Origin: Adenophora triphylla var. japonica | Taxonomy: Eukaryota > Streptophyta > Magnoliopsida > Asterales > Campanulaceae | Direction of reading: 5' to 3' | Assembly (NCBI GenBank): GCA_022495995.1 | Contig: JAFEMH010003640.1 | Span: 186,001 to 250,000, forward strand | DNA length: 64,000 nt | Shown: piece by piece, positions 1 to 11,206 of the stretch | How the letters are laid out: every line of letters starts with the position of its first letter | Numbering within the stretch: the first letter of the stretch is position 1 | Notes under the pieces: generated by a model | What the model was told of the DNA's origin: nothing | The model's input: the letters and a program-made list of their open reading frames with translations, nothing else | Databases searched by the model: none | Translations under genes and position numbers: made by a program

Positions 1-519
1 TGGCCATGTCTGAATTTGCTCCCGGAACTCCCTACGTAATTGATTACTCAGTTGCTTCCACCACGCAGAAGCACCCCCACGCAATTTATAGGCTACATAT
101 GGTACCTTCCTATCCTCCGGAATACCCATCAACGTGAAAAAATTTTCAACCTCTTCTAGCCAATCCGAAAATTCGATCATATTCAAATCACCAGAAAAAG
201 ATGGTTAATCAGCCTTAATTTTCGGCAACTGATCATTAAGATTATTACCTTCTCTTCTCCCATGGTTTCTATCACCACCAGGCGGTGGAGCTCGACGGTG
301 GCCCTCCCCTCGATCTTCGGGTCCCAAATCAAGATCATCTCTGTGCCCGCGATTGCCATCGACCCTTAAACCACGCAAGGCCTCCAAAAGCTCAGTATGT
401 TGGCGATCTTGGATTGCTGCACGCTCCGTAGCTTGTCGCTCCATACGATCGAGAATCGCTATAACCGCGGCTTGGTTGTCTGCGTTGTTGCCACCGTTGT
501 TTCCCGCCATATCTTCCAA
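1..519 (-). pseudogene. gag of a chromovirus-like Ty3/gypsy element (E0), partial
   Basis: Minus-strand gag N-terminus of an LTR retrotransposon whose body runs off the left edge. It opens with a Gly/Asn-rich stretch and an Arg/His/Gly-rich linker. Beyond base 205 the same frame continues with a typical gag core (SDWLEEVENFF, then YKLRGGASAWWKQL). An in-frame TAA at 205-207 separates the two parts, so this copy cannot make full-length gag. The start lies just downstream of a PBS and LTR. Assignment to the Tekay/Reina-like chromoviruses rests on the gag core only; no pol is visible. Confidence 0.75.
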
Positions 520-530
520 GGATCAACCTT

Positions 531-543
531 TGCTCTGATACCA
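531..543 (-). other. Primer binding site of E0 (initiator-Met tRNA type)
   Basis: On the minus strand this reads TGGTATCAGAGC, the usual plant LTR-retrotransposon primer site complementary to the 3' end of initiator tRNA-Met. It lies between the LTR edge near 549 and the gag start at 519. Confidence 0.85.
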
Positions 544-548
544 ATTGA

Positions 549-1230
549 TGTCAAGTAACGCAGCGGAACAAAACGAACAGAAAGAGTTGAATAATTTCTC
601 GTCAAAGGATCTTAAACAACCAAGATAACGAACAATTCAAAGGGAACGTTCGACCTCTTCGAATCCACGAATAGGATTTAACAAGCCAAATTCAAGGATA
701 AACCTCAATTTGCAAAGCAAAAACTAATTCAATAATAAGAGTTCTACCTCAACCATAATGAAAAGAAGTATTTATATGACCTAGGAAAGCTGAAAACCTA
801 ATTAAAACGGAATTAAAGAAATACCCAAAATAACCCTACTTAATGTTCGCAAAATGGAAATAAAATAGAATTCTCGGCTGCCAAATCCGTCATCAGCGCG
901 GTCGCCCTCTTCACGAGCGCGGTCGCCCTCTTCACGAGCCCAGAAACTCTGGCCTTGATTTTGTTAAGCCAGCGCGGTCGCCCTCATCCCCTGCGCGGTC
1001 GGGCAACTGGGCAGAGAATTCGTCTTCGCCAAACCCCCATCGAGCGCGGTCGCCCTCATCCCCTGCGCGGTCGCGCACATCGCCAGAACCGTGCCCTCTG
1101 CTTGATCAGACGAAACTTGTGCTACATCAACTTCTAAGATCACTTCTAAGATCGGCACACAATTTGATGCTCCAACCAGTCGAGAATGTAAATCAATTTG
1201 AGATGTGCCAGATCTGGGGCACATGACTTT
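549..1230 (-). repeat. 5' LTR of element E0, outer edge approximate
   Basis: The inner edge is set by the terminal dinucleotide next to the PBS (plus-strand TG at 549). On the minus strand a TATA-like TATAAAT lies near 771-780, so transcription would start near 745 and the R-U5 part is about 200 bp. A GC-rich tandem repeat lies in U3. The outer end could not be fixed because the partner LTR is outside the window; the end given is a guess between the GC repeat and the kinase 3' region. Confidence 0.55.
892..1080. repeat. GC-rich tandem repeats in the E0 LTR
   Basis: The unit GCGCGGTCGCCCTC recurs at least four times. Two copies are followed by TTCACGA (about 893-937) and two by ATCCCCTGCGCGGTCG (about 972-1008 and 1042-1074). 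It lies in U3 of the E0 LTR and contrasts sharply with the AT-rich surroundings. Confidence 0.75.
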
Positions 1231-1348
1231 GGATGTCAAAGATGTCCAAATGAATGAAAAGTCGACACCAAGCCATATAAAGTACTATCCCGAGCAAGTG
1301 AACCGTGTGGCTCGATCTTGATTGTTCATTTGGACTTCGATGACATCC
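1231..1348. repeat. Short inverted repeat, possible MITE or hairpin
   Basis: Arms 1231-1254 and 1325-1348 are about 24 bp each, nearly complementary (GGATGTC near one end, TCCAAATGAA at the other), with a loop of about 70 bp. It could be a very small foldback element at the E0 LTR border or a transcribed hairpin. No target-site duplication was recognised. Confidence 0.4.
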
Positions 1349-1710
1349 AAAGTACTGAGAGCAACACCTAACTGAGTCTGCTCAGTCATTTAATCACACC
1401 GAGTAGCTCAGTCTTTGCTCGACACGTTGCACAAGATCACTCTCCTTCATAGGATCTCGAATAGAAAAGAGAGAGAGAACAAAGTGTGTGGACCCCACAT
1501 CTTTACATCCAAGGACAACTATTGAATCCAACGTGATCCGATTGACTGATTAGAGCAACAAGCAATATACTACAAGTTACAAAAACCTAACTGGGGGAAG
1601 TAAATAGCTTGATCAGAGTCTATTACTTGCTTAAAGCAAAATACAGTTTCTATGTCATGCTTATTGATACATTTATACAAGTCAAAACTACAATTAGCAG
1701 AATACAGTTT

Positions 1711-4474
1711 CTATTCATCCCGCTTCATCTTGATGGCACTAATTTTCTCCAACTTCCGCAACACTTGTTCTATTCTAGGCCTTTTTCTAGGCTCAGGCTC
1801 AACACATTTCAGTATAAGTGCAGCATACTGGAAGGCACCTTCTGAAGGGCAGTCGTGTAAGAGTCTTGGGTCAATCACTGACTTCAAATTTCTTCTATCT
1901 GGAAGGAGAGACCTGGCCCATTCCACTAGATTCCGCTCTCCATGTGGCCAGTTATAGTCGTTTACACGTAAGCCTATAAGAAGTTTCAGCAACACAACTC
2001 CGAAACCATAGACGTCATTCTTCACACTCAGTTCACCTGCACACAGTAGAAGTATGTGTAAATTATCATGATTTTGGTGTAGTGAGTTTTATCAGGAGAC
2101 ATGGTCGTTTCAAGGCTTGAATATTAGCAGGTAGAGAAGCGCTTTGCGGAAACTCAAGAGGTGATATTCCATTTAGAGTCCACTTTAAGAAATTAAGATA
2201 TAAGTAAATGATTGATCTTTTTTAATAAAAATAACTTTCTTAATAAAATAGGACAGTTTCATTCCATAACGTAGGAAATACAAAGCAGTGAAAATGCAAA
2301 CTCAAAAAGGTCAAAACTTTCAAACGCGGACTCTTTACCTGAAACGGAGGGAGTACTACACATAGTTGCTATATATGGTTTGTAAAAAGTTAAAGACATA
2401 AAAGATGAACATCCTACCTTGACTAGGACTTTCATACTGTTTTAAAGGAGTTGACATTGAATGTGAGTATAAGAACCAAAGATTCAACTTCAATGAACAT
2501 GATCTACGTGGAGTACGGAGTATATAATTTGTAGAAAATTATCTGCTGATTTAGAGCATTAAACCAAATTTAATGTATGTTCACCAAACTATTTGGCATT
2601 CTGGGAAACAGATCATAATTAACTCTTAACACATTTCAACAGTGCCACTCCATTGTACAGCATGTGAAGCATTTGGTAGTGCTGCATTTGGAAACATGAG
2701 TGCTAATAGAAATTCCCTCTGAAGACTCTCTAGTTGTATCAGTTTCTGAATCTCAAATCTGTCATTATGGATTACAATGCAAAAAGGATAAAACAGAGTT
2801 TCGTAATATCTAACCAGTGGTAATGTATTCGGTAGTTACAGAACCCCATGTGTCCGAAGCACATGTTGAAATGTGTGTCCCCCCAAGCTTTGTCAATCCA
2901 AAATCTGCAAGCTTTGCATTGAAATCCTGGAAGATAGAAAACAATATCTTCATATGTAGTTGACCGGCCCCAATTGGTCCAAGTGACTTCACAAGGATCC
3001 ATAAACTAACTGAAAGAGGGAGAAAAAAAAAAAAAAGAAGAATAAATGTACCTTGTCCAGCATAATATTATCTGTATCAAGCAAAATATTATTGCTCTTG
3101 AAGTCACGATATATCACTTGATTTTCTTTCTTGTGCATATAAGCAAGTCCACGAGCGGCTCCAATCACTATTTTAAGCAGTGTCACCCATGGAAGTGGCT
3201 CTGTCCGACCTGCATTTGGAAAAAAAAATTGTTGAGCTTTTAACTTCACAATACAACTTATTTTAGAAAGCGACGGAGAGATTGTGTTCTTAATTTTACT
3301 TTTGAACATGAAGTTCTCTAAGCTTCCATTCGGTGTGTACTCAAAAACAAGGAATAAGTCTTTATCTTCCTGGCAAAATCCAAGGGTCTTAACGATATGG
3401 GAATGCCTCACTCCTCCTAATATCTTTACTTCCATCTGCACCAAGTATGTAATTAGTATATATTCATTCAGCTGAAGTAGGGTAAACAGTAATATCTACA
3501 TCATAACATTTGAGCTTAATAAAAAGAACTGTTGTACCATAATTTCTCACGGTTAAATTCAACGGTTCTCGACAGCCATCATTTTAAAGAACAGTTTATT
3601 TACTTGAAATCTTTTAAACGACACCTAAGGAATCACAAACAGAATATATGCTTATGTAGAAACAGTAAGCCACCCTAGGAAGGATGGATACAATCTGTAG
3701 GTAATCCTAGGGATGATGTGGTATCACATACTCCGTACTAATTTATCCAATACTCTCTCTGTCCCAGCTTAGTGTGCACACTTACCCGTTTGGCTATTGT
3801 CCTTGAGAAGTCCCACTTCCTATAATGGAAATAATTTATTATCATTATATTAACCCTACCCACTCGTTATACTCACACAATTAAATTGTAGGCCCCACTT
3901 GCAAATCCCACTCATTTATCATACTCACACCTTTTCCACTGACAATAGTTTTCGATACATATTTTCACTCCTTAATTCATGTGCTCAACAATGACTCTGC
4001 ATATTGAGCTGGGACGGAGGGAGTACTCGCAAGGGATAACATACAAGAATATAAGGTATGTGTACTATTGGGAAATGAGTATTCGATCCTTCTTTGGACT
4101 GAAAGTAGACACAAGATTGAATGGAAGTAACTTTACCTGCCATTCATTATTTCTCTGCAAACCATTTGTATCTCGTTTCCTAACGGCAATTGGCATTCCG
4201 TCACCAAACTTTGACGGGGCATATGTGTTCTTGTCCACCCAACCCATAAAAAGTGTTCCGAAACCTCCCTTGCCAAACACCAATTCTTGACTAAAATTCA
4301 TCGTTGAGCTTTTCAGTTCAGCAAATGTGAATACTTTCAAATTTAGAGTTGCACTTTGCCCACTCCAAGGCACTTCTTCAGTAACACCTCCATCTATGTT
4401 GGGTAAAAGACATTTACTAGGAAACAATGAATCTAGAATGCTTTTATAGTTGCTTTTCTTCTTCCTTGCATTTC
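1711..4474 (-). CDS. RLCK VII / PIX13-like kinase (kinase A), five exons visible, 5' end missing
   Basis: Receptor-like cytoplasmic Ser/Thr kinase, the class that relays signals from plasma-membrane receptors. Exons inferred from GT-AG sites and frame: 4474-4137, 3435-3300, 3209-3052, 2926-2815, 2036-1711 (stop). In order they give FTFAELKSSTMNFS, the P-loop GKGGFG, the VAIK-equivalent IAVRK, VIYRDFKSNNILLD (catalytic Asp and Asn present), ADFGLTK, and the C-lobe from VKNDVYGFG to the end. The activation segment is degenerate: GT-GYAAPE of relatives is DTWGSVTTE here, so the APE motif is lost and normal substrate docking is doubtful. The first exon, expected to carry an acylation site, was not identified. 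A Stowaway MITE sits in the intron 3436-4136. It may be a decaying or inactive kinase. Confidence 0.75.
2340..2355. repeat. Lone Stowaway-type terminus in a kinase intron
   Basis: GGAAACGGAGGGAGTA-like end followed by TA, the right terminus of a Stowaway MITE. No matching left end was found, so this is a truncated copy inside the 2037-2814 intron. Confidence 0.4.
3753..4023. mobile_element. Stowaway-type MITE, 271 bp
   Basis: Terminal inverted repeats CTCTCTCTGTCCCAGCT (left) and the complement of CTCCCTCCGTCCCAGCT (right) differ at two of 17 positions. TA dinucleotides flank both ends (3751-3752 and 4024-4025), the Stowaway target duplication. It lies in an intron of kinase A. Confidence 0.85.
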
Positions 4475-4895
4475 CTGAAATATGAGAGAAGAAAGAAGAA
4501 CATTCAGATTAGAACGATAAAGTTTCCACCATTATAGCTTGCATGGTTTCAGTATGGATCTAGTACAATACATTGCTTGATTTTAATTGAAATCATGAAA
4601 ATGTTTCAACCCGCAAACAGAAAATGTGCTGGAATCTATGAGGGTGATGGAGAGTGTATACTTTTTTCTTCAGTTTATGTTCTTCCTTTATTCCATGGGA
4701 TTTCGCTCATCAGACAGTATTCCAAGTCACCTATGTTTTAGATATATTATGGCTTAAAATAGCTTTCAATTGTGTGTTCATAAGCCCACCATTTCAAAAC
4801 AAACAGTGTGATGCTGCACTGTCAAAATTTTGTAATCTGAACTGACCAGCAGGTTTGTTGTGATGGTCACATATATATTTTCAATGAAAGTTGTA

Positions 4896-4964
4896 CTCCC
4901 TCCGTCCAAATATGAGTGTCAATAACTCATGAAAAAAATGGATACTCATGTTGGCACAAAGGAG
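4896..4964. mobile_element. Very short Stowaway-like element
   Basis: The left end CTCCCTCCGTCCAAATATG and a degenerate right end GGAG are flanked by TA. The internal TATGAGTGTC and GATACTCATG are complementary, so nearly the whole 69 bp can fold back. It lies just downstream of kinase B. Confidence 0.55.
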
Positions 4965-5055
4965 TATACTTTGAGAAGGGGCAAATATGATTATAAGATA
5001 ACTTTCCAAGTTTTACAACTATAGAGAACACAAACAATAGAAGGGAAGAGTGTAC

Positions 5056-5084
5056 GCACGCGCGCGCACACACACACACACATA
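5056..5084. repeat. CG/CA dinucleotide microsatellite
   Basis: Alternating CGCACGCGCGCG then CACACACA, immediately 3' of kinase B. Simple sequence only. Confidence 0.8.
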
Positions 5085-5090
5085 TAAATA

Positions 5091-6587
5091 TTATATAACA
5101 TAAAAATCAGCTAAAGGACTGGGAATACCTGAACTCAGATGATATTTGGCCGAAAAGAAATGTCGCGCCGTCCTAGGAAATGTCATGTTCCTATCAGAGT
5201 TCATACAAGACTGCACTGCCGTGATGTCACCTGACCTTGTTACCCCATCCTGATGCTTGACACTAGGAGAAGGATCATGTCTCTCTTGCTTCGCCATTGC
5301 TGATTGAAGCTTGACCACAACCTCAGCCATTGTAGGCCGTTTTCTCGGAAGATGCTCCAAGCACTGCTCAGCAATTTGCACAATCGTCATCAAACAATTT
5401 GGATCTATTTGCCCACTAAGACTTGGGTCAATAATCTGACCTGACATCCCATGCTTGACACAGTGTTTGGCCCACTGAGATAAACTCTGTTGTTCCTCGT
5501 CAAGAGTCAAATCCACGGCAGGCCTTCCGCACAGCACTTCGAATAAAATTACACCAAAGGCATACACATCAGATTTTCTTGTCAATTTACAGGTCAAGAA
5601 ATAGTGAGGATCAAAGTACCCAAACGAACCTTTGACTTCAGTAATCACTTGATTACCTGGCGGATCTACTGCACCAATTTTGGCCACCCCAAAATCTGAA
5701 ACTTTAGCTGCCAAATTCTCATCCAAAAGAATGTTGGAACTCTTTATATCTCGGTGTATCACACAATGTTGGACATCGACACCGGTGTGAAGGTAGTCCA
5801 GTGCACGCGCAGTTCCTATGCATATCTTGAGGCGCTGTACCCAAGAAAGGGGGAAATCCCTATCGGATATACAAGTTTTGTGCAGATGATCATTGAGGTT
5901 TCCTTTAGGCATATACTCATAAACTAGGATCCGCTCCTGATATTCATCACAATATCCAATTAGAGAGACAAGGTGGCAGTGTCGAAACTTGGAAAGCATA
6001 TTAATCTCTGTCCAAAACTCAGATGCTCCTTGTTTGGATTTGAAATCCAAACGCTTAATAGCAACAGTGCTTTTCCCATGGTCAATCAACCCTTTGTACA
6101 CCTTCCCAAAGCCACCTTTACCAATGAGAAATGTTTCATCAAACTTACGCGTAGCCAATTCAATCTCAGCAAATGAAAAGCGACGGCACAATAGTTCAGA
6201 TGACAAACCCACTTCACTGTTCTTCCCTAAGATGCTTTCCTTCAGTTGCCTCAGCATATGAACAAAAATGTTCAACAGAGTGATCACAATGATAAAGGCA
6301 GTAGCAGTTGCATTCCAACGGCCACAATATAAAATCAATTTCCATATCATAAAATCCCAAGAAGTATACGTTTGTGGCTGCAATACGACCTTCGGACCAG
6401 CAACACAATGGTCAAAGCAACGAGAGTCATGAAACGCAAAATAACGATCAAGGAAGCATGATTTACCACTAGAGCAAGATAAAGTTAAACCATCAAAGTA
6501 AATGAGCAACAAGAAATAGATAAGAGGGAAACACATTGGTTGATCAAGAAACATGATTCTAGCTACTGGGTAATGCACAAGAGACAT
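5091..6587 (-). CDS. CrRLK1L-type receptor-like kinase without malectin ectodomain (kinase B)
   Basis: Single-exon frame of about 498 residues from the ATG at 6587. The N-terminal ~130 residues hold a hydrophobic segment (FPLIYFLLLIYF), a short Cys-containing stretch and a second hydrophobic segment (TAFIIVITLLNIFV), consistent with membrane attachment. The malectin-like ectodomain of FERONIA-type kinases is absent. Kinase domain, about 145-430: P-loop GKGGFGKVYKG, AIKRLD, HRDIKSSN, SDFGVAK, SDVYAFGV. The P+1 loop reads GYFDPHYF where relatives have DPEYF, so Glu of the APE-equivalent is His. A possible donor (CAG/GTATTC near 5125) means the C-terminus may be spliced differently. Closest in type to the kinase at 18,383-19,498. 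Confidence 0.75.
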   Translation of the reverse strand: MSLVHYPVARIMFLDQPMCFPLIYFLLLIYFDGLTLSCSSGKSCFLDRYFAFHDSRCFDHCVAGPKVVLQPQTYTSWDFMIWKLILYCGRWNATATAFIIVITLLNIFVHMLRQLKESILGKNSEVGLSSELLCRRFSFAEIELATRKFDETFLIGKGGFGKVYKGLIDHGKSTVAIKRLDFKSKQGASEFWTEINMLSKFRHCHLVSLIGYCDEYQERILVYEYMPKGNLNDHLHKTCISDRDFPLSWVQRLKICIGTARALDYLHTGVDVQHCVIHRDIKSSNILLDENLAAKVSDFGVAKIGAVDPPGNQVITEVKGSFGYFDPHYFLTCKLTRKSDVYAFGVILFEVLCGRPAVDLTLDEEQQSLSQWAKHCVKHGMSGQIIDPSLSGQIDPNCLMTIVQIAEQCLEHLPRKRPTMAEVVVKLQSAMAKQERHDPSPSVKHQDGVTRSGDITAVQSCMNSDRNMTFPRTARHFFSAKYHLSSGIPSPLADFYVI

Positions 6588-7139
6588 TGACAGAAACCCA
6601 TTCAAAACATTATGTGCCTAAATAGCAGCTAGTCAATGTACCATGAAAATGGGTCACCTTACAGAAACAAGGTGTTAGCAGCCAAGTCAACAAGATTGAC
6701 TTTTGACTTCACCCAATACTATTACAAGTTACAACCAGTCAAAGAAGAAAAGAAAATTTCAACTACTATTCCATAGCTGAAATATACTGCTAATCAAGTG
6801 TCTGGTTGATTGGTTAATTTGGATGAGAACTTTTGACAAACAGGTTGCCTGCAAGAAAGGGAACTCACAATATTTCTCCACGTGGAAAAGATTTTACCTT
6901 AACACTTTGCAGATGCAGTTTCCATTACATCACAAAGTTGAATTTTTTTCAGTGTTTCCTATTTTCCATAAAAAAGAATCTAATTCCCTTCAAAGTTGAT
7001 TTTTTTTTGGGTGCTACTATTTGCACAATTTTTTTATTAAAAAAATATGTAAACAGCCTAGAAAAACTAAATAATAATAAATTAAGTTTTGATCATTATT
7101 ACTATATTATCGTTTTCCGGTTAAAGTGGAATAGTATGT

Positions 7140-7440
7140 CAGATTGAATTTAATGGGAGGAGTAATACTTTTGATTTCAATATTTATCTAGTGATTTAGA
7201 CTTTTACATTACATGGAATAATTTTTTTAATAATATTTAGGAAAAACCAAAAATAATACTAAATTACTAGAAACAATAATTTTGATTGCAATATTTTTTT
7301 TCTAGTAATTTAGACTTTCACATAGAACGAATTTAATGGGAGGAGTAGTAATAATTTTAATTTCAATATTTTTCTAGTTATTTATACTTTCACATGGAAT
7401 GAATTACTTTTATATTTGTAATAATATTTAGGAAAAACTA
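7140..7440. repeat. Three diverged copies of an AT-rich unit
   Basis: Related blocks near 7174, 7285 and 7357 share the order TTTCAATATTT, CTAGT, ATTTAGACTTT, CACAT, alternating with TTTAATGGGAGGAGTA. Noncoding. The flank 6,600-7,140 holds nothing recognisable. Confidence 0.55.
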
Positions 7441-7500
7441 AAAAATGGGCCCTGAACGGAATAAAAGTGACGGGCTAGGCCCAACGAGCGAAGCCAAATT

Positions 7501-7690
7501 ATTCAGACATTATTGCCACCACATCTCCAGTGGGCTAGGCCCAATTATTACCAGACCCAAGGCCCATCAACGAGATCAGTCGACCTAGCTCATTGTCCGA
7601 CCTATGTGGTCCCGACCTAGCTATTGTCCCGACCTAGCTATTGTCCGACATACGATTCAGACATTATCGCCACCACATCTCCAGTGGGCT
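7501..7690. repeat. Direct repeat, two copies 153 bp apart
   Basis: ATTCAGACATTATTGCCACC followed by ACATCTCCAGTGGGCTA occurs at 7501-7537 and again, with one change, near 7655-7691. Between them GACCTAGCTATTGTCCGACC is itself partly repeated. Probably an old transposon remnant. Confidence 0.6.
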
Positions 7691-7699
7691 ACTCCTCTT

Positions 7700-8990
7700 T
7701 GACTATCACTCTAGTACAACATTAGGACTTTACAATAAAGTCTTAAATGGTTCAAAATGATATAGGAAAGATCTTTAAATATGGTCTTGAAAATGGTTGG
7801 AAGGCCTTGTGAAACTTTAACCAAAGTTGATAAAAACTTGGTAAATTGAGATGAAACCTTTATAGAAGATACTCAATATTGTGTAATGAATATGTAGGAA
7901 TTACTTGTTATTCATTGTGTCATACTTGATTACATATTCATGGTTGGTTGTGCACATAGTGTATGAAATACATGTTGCACTACTTCATTGGTTTGAACAT
8001 GAGTATTAATAAAATGTTGTTGGATTGTTATTATTCAATAGTGTTTAAATATATGTTGCACTATTGTGATGATTTAACATGAGTAATATTACCATGTTAT
8101 GTATTGATATCTCAAAGTGTGGATTTATTTTCAAGTATCTATTATGTGCTTGAATGTGTTTATATCAGCTGATCAGTGGGGATATAATGGAATACGATCA
8201 ATTATGAGAAATTATTCCATAAGTTGATCAAATTACATTATACCTGTGACTATCCCCTTCTGTGGCCAGAGACTGGGGTTGAATGCTTCTGTATTGAGCC
8301 AAAAGCCTTACAGATAGCTGCGGTTCTTATATGGTTCTCCGTATTAGGAGTCTTATAAGACGTGAATATGCCTAAGCAATTCACAAATGAGTGGAGTTTT
8401 ACTCCCGACGTTGTACGACTTATTGTTCAGACGGGAAAGGTAAAATGAGATAACGTAATGTGTTTACCGCTTTACCAATGTGATTATGAGCAACCTGTTT
8501 ATGTGTTGTATATTACATGACATATTGTTGCTTCCATAATAGCTTGCTGAGATTTATTCTCACCCCTTCTCCTTTTACTGTTTTAGATCCCGCTGAGACA
8601 GGAGGACCAGACCGGTGAGGCCGGAAAGGAGTTTGGATCGCGTACTTTTTGGGTTGTCAGGGTACGTATATGTTTTGGGGAGTTGGGAGTAGTAGTGAAC
8701 ATTATTCTTTTGGGGGAGATTTGTATATAAAACTTTTATCAAACATTTTCAGTGTGTTTGTGTTGTAATTAAACAGGGGAGTTGGTTATCTTTCAAAGTT
8801 GGCTTGTGTAAGCCTTTACAATTGTAGTGTTTTATCTAAAGCAGGTTATGACTTTTCAAACATGGTTTATATACTACCTCAAGGAGGAGACGTTAATGGT
8901 GGTTTGTTAAAGGTTGTTACACTTTCAAGTTAATTAAACAAAAAGTTTTTTTAAATGGAGCCAGTTTGGGACCCTCCAGCTTGGGGCACA
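7700..8990. other. Noncoding stretch, possible degraded retroelement
   Basis: No gene seen. The part 8160-8760 has the mixed composition of plant LTR-element 3' regions, but no terminal repeats, PBS or conserved domain could be identified. Confidence 0.3.
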
Positions 8991-8993
8991 AGT

Positions 8994-9290
8994 CTATAGG
9001 TCCCGGGTTGGGGAGGCCCCACAGAGTATACAGAGCGATGTATCGTAAGAATGGAGGAGCGGTGACCTAGGAGGTGGGGTTTTGTTGCTAACCGTCATAA
9101 TGGGACTTACCGGCGTCAACGTTCTTCTTCTCAACGGCATCTCGTATCCCTCCCAAAGAACACCCCTATTCACCAAATCCTGCCACATGTAGACGCCGCC
9201 ACATAGTTTCATCAGTAGTTGGGCTTTAAAAGCCCTAGTCGCCGTGACCGGACTCGCCAAAACCCTATTCACCGATGAAGGAGACGCCAT
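8994..9290 (-). CDS. Unrecognised 98-residue frame with a plausible 5' UTR
   Basis: Starts at an ATG after a CT-rich leader (9300-9430 on the minus strand) that resembles a plant 5' UTR. The N-terminus MASPSSVNRVLASPVTATRA is Ser/Ala/Arg-rich and acid-free, as in organelle transit peptides. I recognise no domain. It could be the first exon of a gene, a captured gene fragment or chance. Confidence 0.3.
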   Translation of the reverse strand: MASPSSVNRVLASPVTATRAFKAQLLMKLCGGVYMWQDLVNRGVLWEGYEMPLRRRTLTPVSPIMTVSNKTPPPRSPLLHSYDTSLCILCGASPTRDL

Positions 9291-9559
9291 GACGAAACCC
9301 TAGAATTTTCCGTCCCCGGCCCAAGCTTTGATCCAGTTCAAAACACTACCGTCTCTGTTACTTTTCCTATAACCCATGACGTACTTTTACGAAGAGAGAG
9401 AAGAACGCAAAGGGTTTTTTGGAGGAGTAACCGTCGTGGGACGTGGCAGGGAGGATAATTTACAGCCGTCCGATCAAGTTTCCAACTTTGAATCTCAACC
9501 ACCACTTATGGGTAGGCTAAGAGGCAGGTAAAAGCTCCGTCTATTGTATTATAGATTAA

Positions 9560-11200
9560 TTTGATTGCTCTTTGATCAAAGACTTATGAAATTTCCGCTT
9601 TATCTTTTTAATTATTATGCATTTTTATAAAGGTAAAAACAAGTAAAATATAATTTATATAAAGAAAATTTATGCTATAATTTTTTTTAATTTCCTAACG
9701 GGTGATAGAAATTTATTATAAACATTGTAAAATTTACATATACACCCTCCCTTCCGTTAATAAGTTAACAATTGGTTAAAAACAAAGTACAATAGTAATA
9801 TTTATAGATATTTGATGGTAACGAGATGTGATGGAAATTACTATTTTATCCGAGCAAAATTGTTGTTATTTTGAACTTTTTACGATTTTAAAAAAAAAAA
9901 AACAATTATCATTATAACGTAATGATGAAGATATTAAATTCATATTTATGCCACTCTTTCATATTCACTCATTAAATTAATTAATAAAGTGAATTAAGTT
10001 TCTATATAAGGAAAAAAATAGAAATTTGAATGCTTTGAATATACCGGACAATTTTTTAACTAATTTTTTTATTTTCAAAATTATAGTTATTTCTACCCGA
10101 AGGAGTAGCTCTTTTTGTTATATTTTCTAATATAATAAATTTATTATGAATTTATTTACCGTAAATGTAATTGTTTTGATGTAATTTAAAAAAAAAAAAA
10201 AAGAAGAGAAAAGTCTCAATTAAATATACTAATTTTAAAAGAAGATTAACATTCCCTACTTTAACATCTCCATGTAACAAGTACTCAGATGATCATTACC
10301 CCTCGTTTTTTGCATACTCCATATTTACGGAAAACAATGTAAAGATTGTGCAAATAGAATTAAAGTTGTGCAAATAGAAATTCCCTTTTTTTTTTCAAAT
10401 TTGGAGGGAATGAGGGTCTTTTGTGATTGAAAAACAAAAAAAATGGATAAATGTACCAAATGATTATCACCTTCTCCCTCCTCCGTACCACTAAAAGTTA
10501 CATTATTTATTCGGTTCCACTAAAATTATATAATTAAATTTCATCTCTTTTGTTGTAAATTTTATAATTAAATTTCGTAAAATATTTTATAAATCTTATA
10601 ATTGAATTTCATATACAAAATGTTAGTCCTTAGAAATTAAAAGATAATTTTTAAAAAATGAGTCAACTTTTAGGGCTGACTAAACTTATTTAATATCTTA
10701 CCTTTAATAACTTTTAAGTTAATCAAAGAATAAGAAATTAAATAAAAAATATTTTTTTGGAGGAACATTACAATTAGATATATTTTAGAGGGTGTAAGTA
10801 TACTTTTATAGCTTATTTTTTGACGACTAACTGTATGAAAGTTTAAATTTAAACAAAATTCCTTGCAGAAGGTTTTTTTATGCAATTATAATTATCTCTT
10901 TTTTTATCCAACTAATCCAACTAATTTTGCCATAGTCAGTGACGACATTCTATTTAATATAAGTGGTTATGAACATAGCATGGATAGTTGCAAAATGATC
11001 ATTTTCTCATTAGCTATTTCAATAAACAAACTAAACGCCCATTAGGGATGTAAGGAAGTACTTTCTTTCAAAGATACGCTTTTTTATGGTATAATACAAG
11101 TGAACTTTGACCAAACATTAATGTCAATTCAATCATCGCAATCTAACAAACCTTGATATTGGCAGTTTAGAGTCCCTCATTTCAGAATTCACACCATCAT
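9560..11200. other. AT-rich intergenic DNA
   Basis: Long A and T runs, no coding frame with recognisable content and no clear terminal repeats. I see nothing to annotate. Confidence 0.6.
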
Positions 11201-11206
11201 CTCCAG

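Noticed and set aside
6833..7147. 104-residue plus-strand frame upstream of kinase B
   Set aside because: AT-rich, overlaps an obvious noncoding repeat region, no domain or codon signal.
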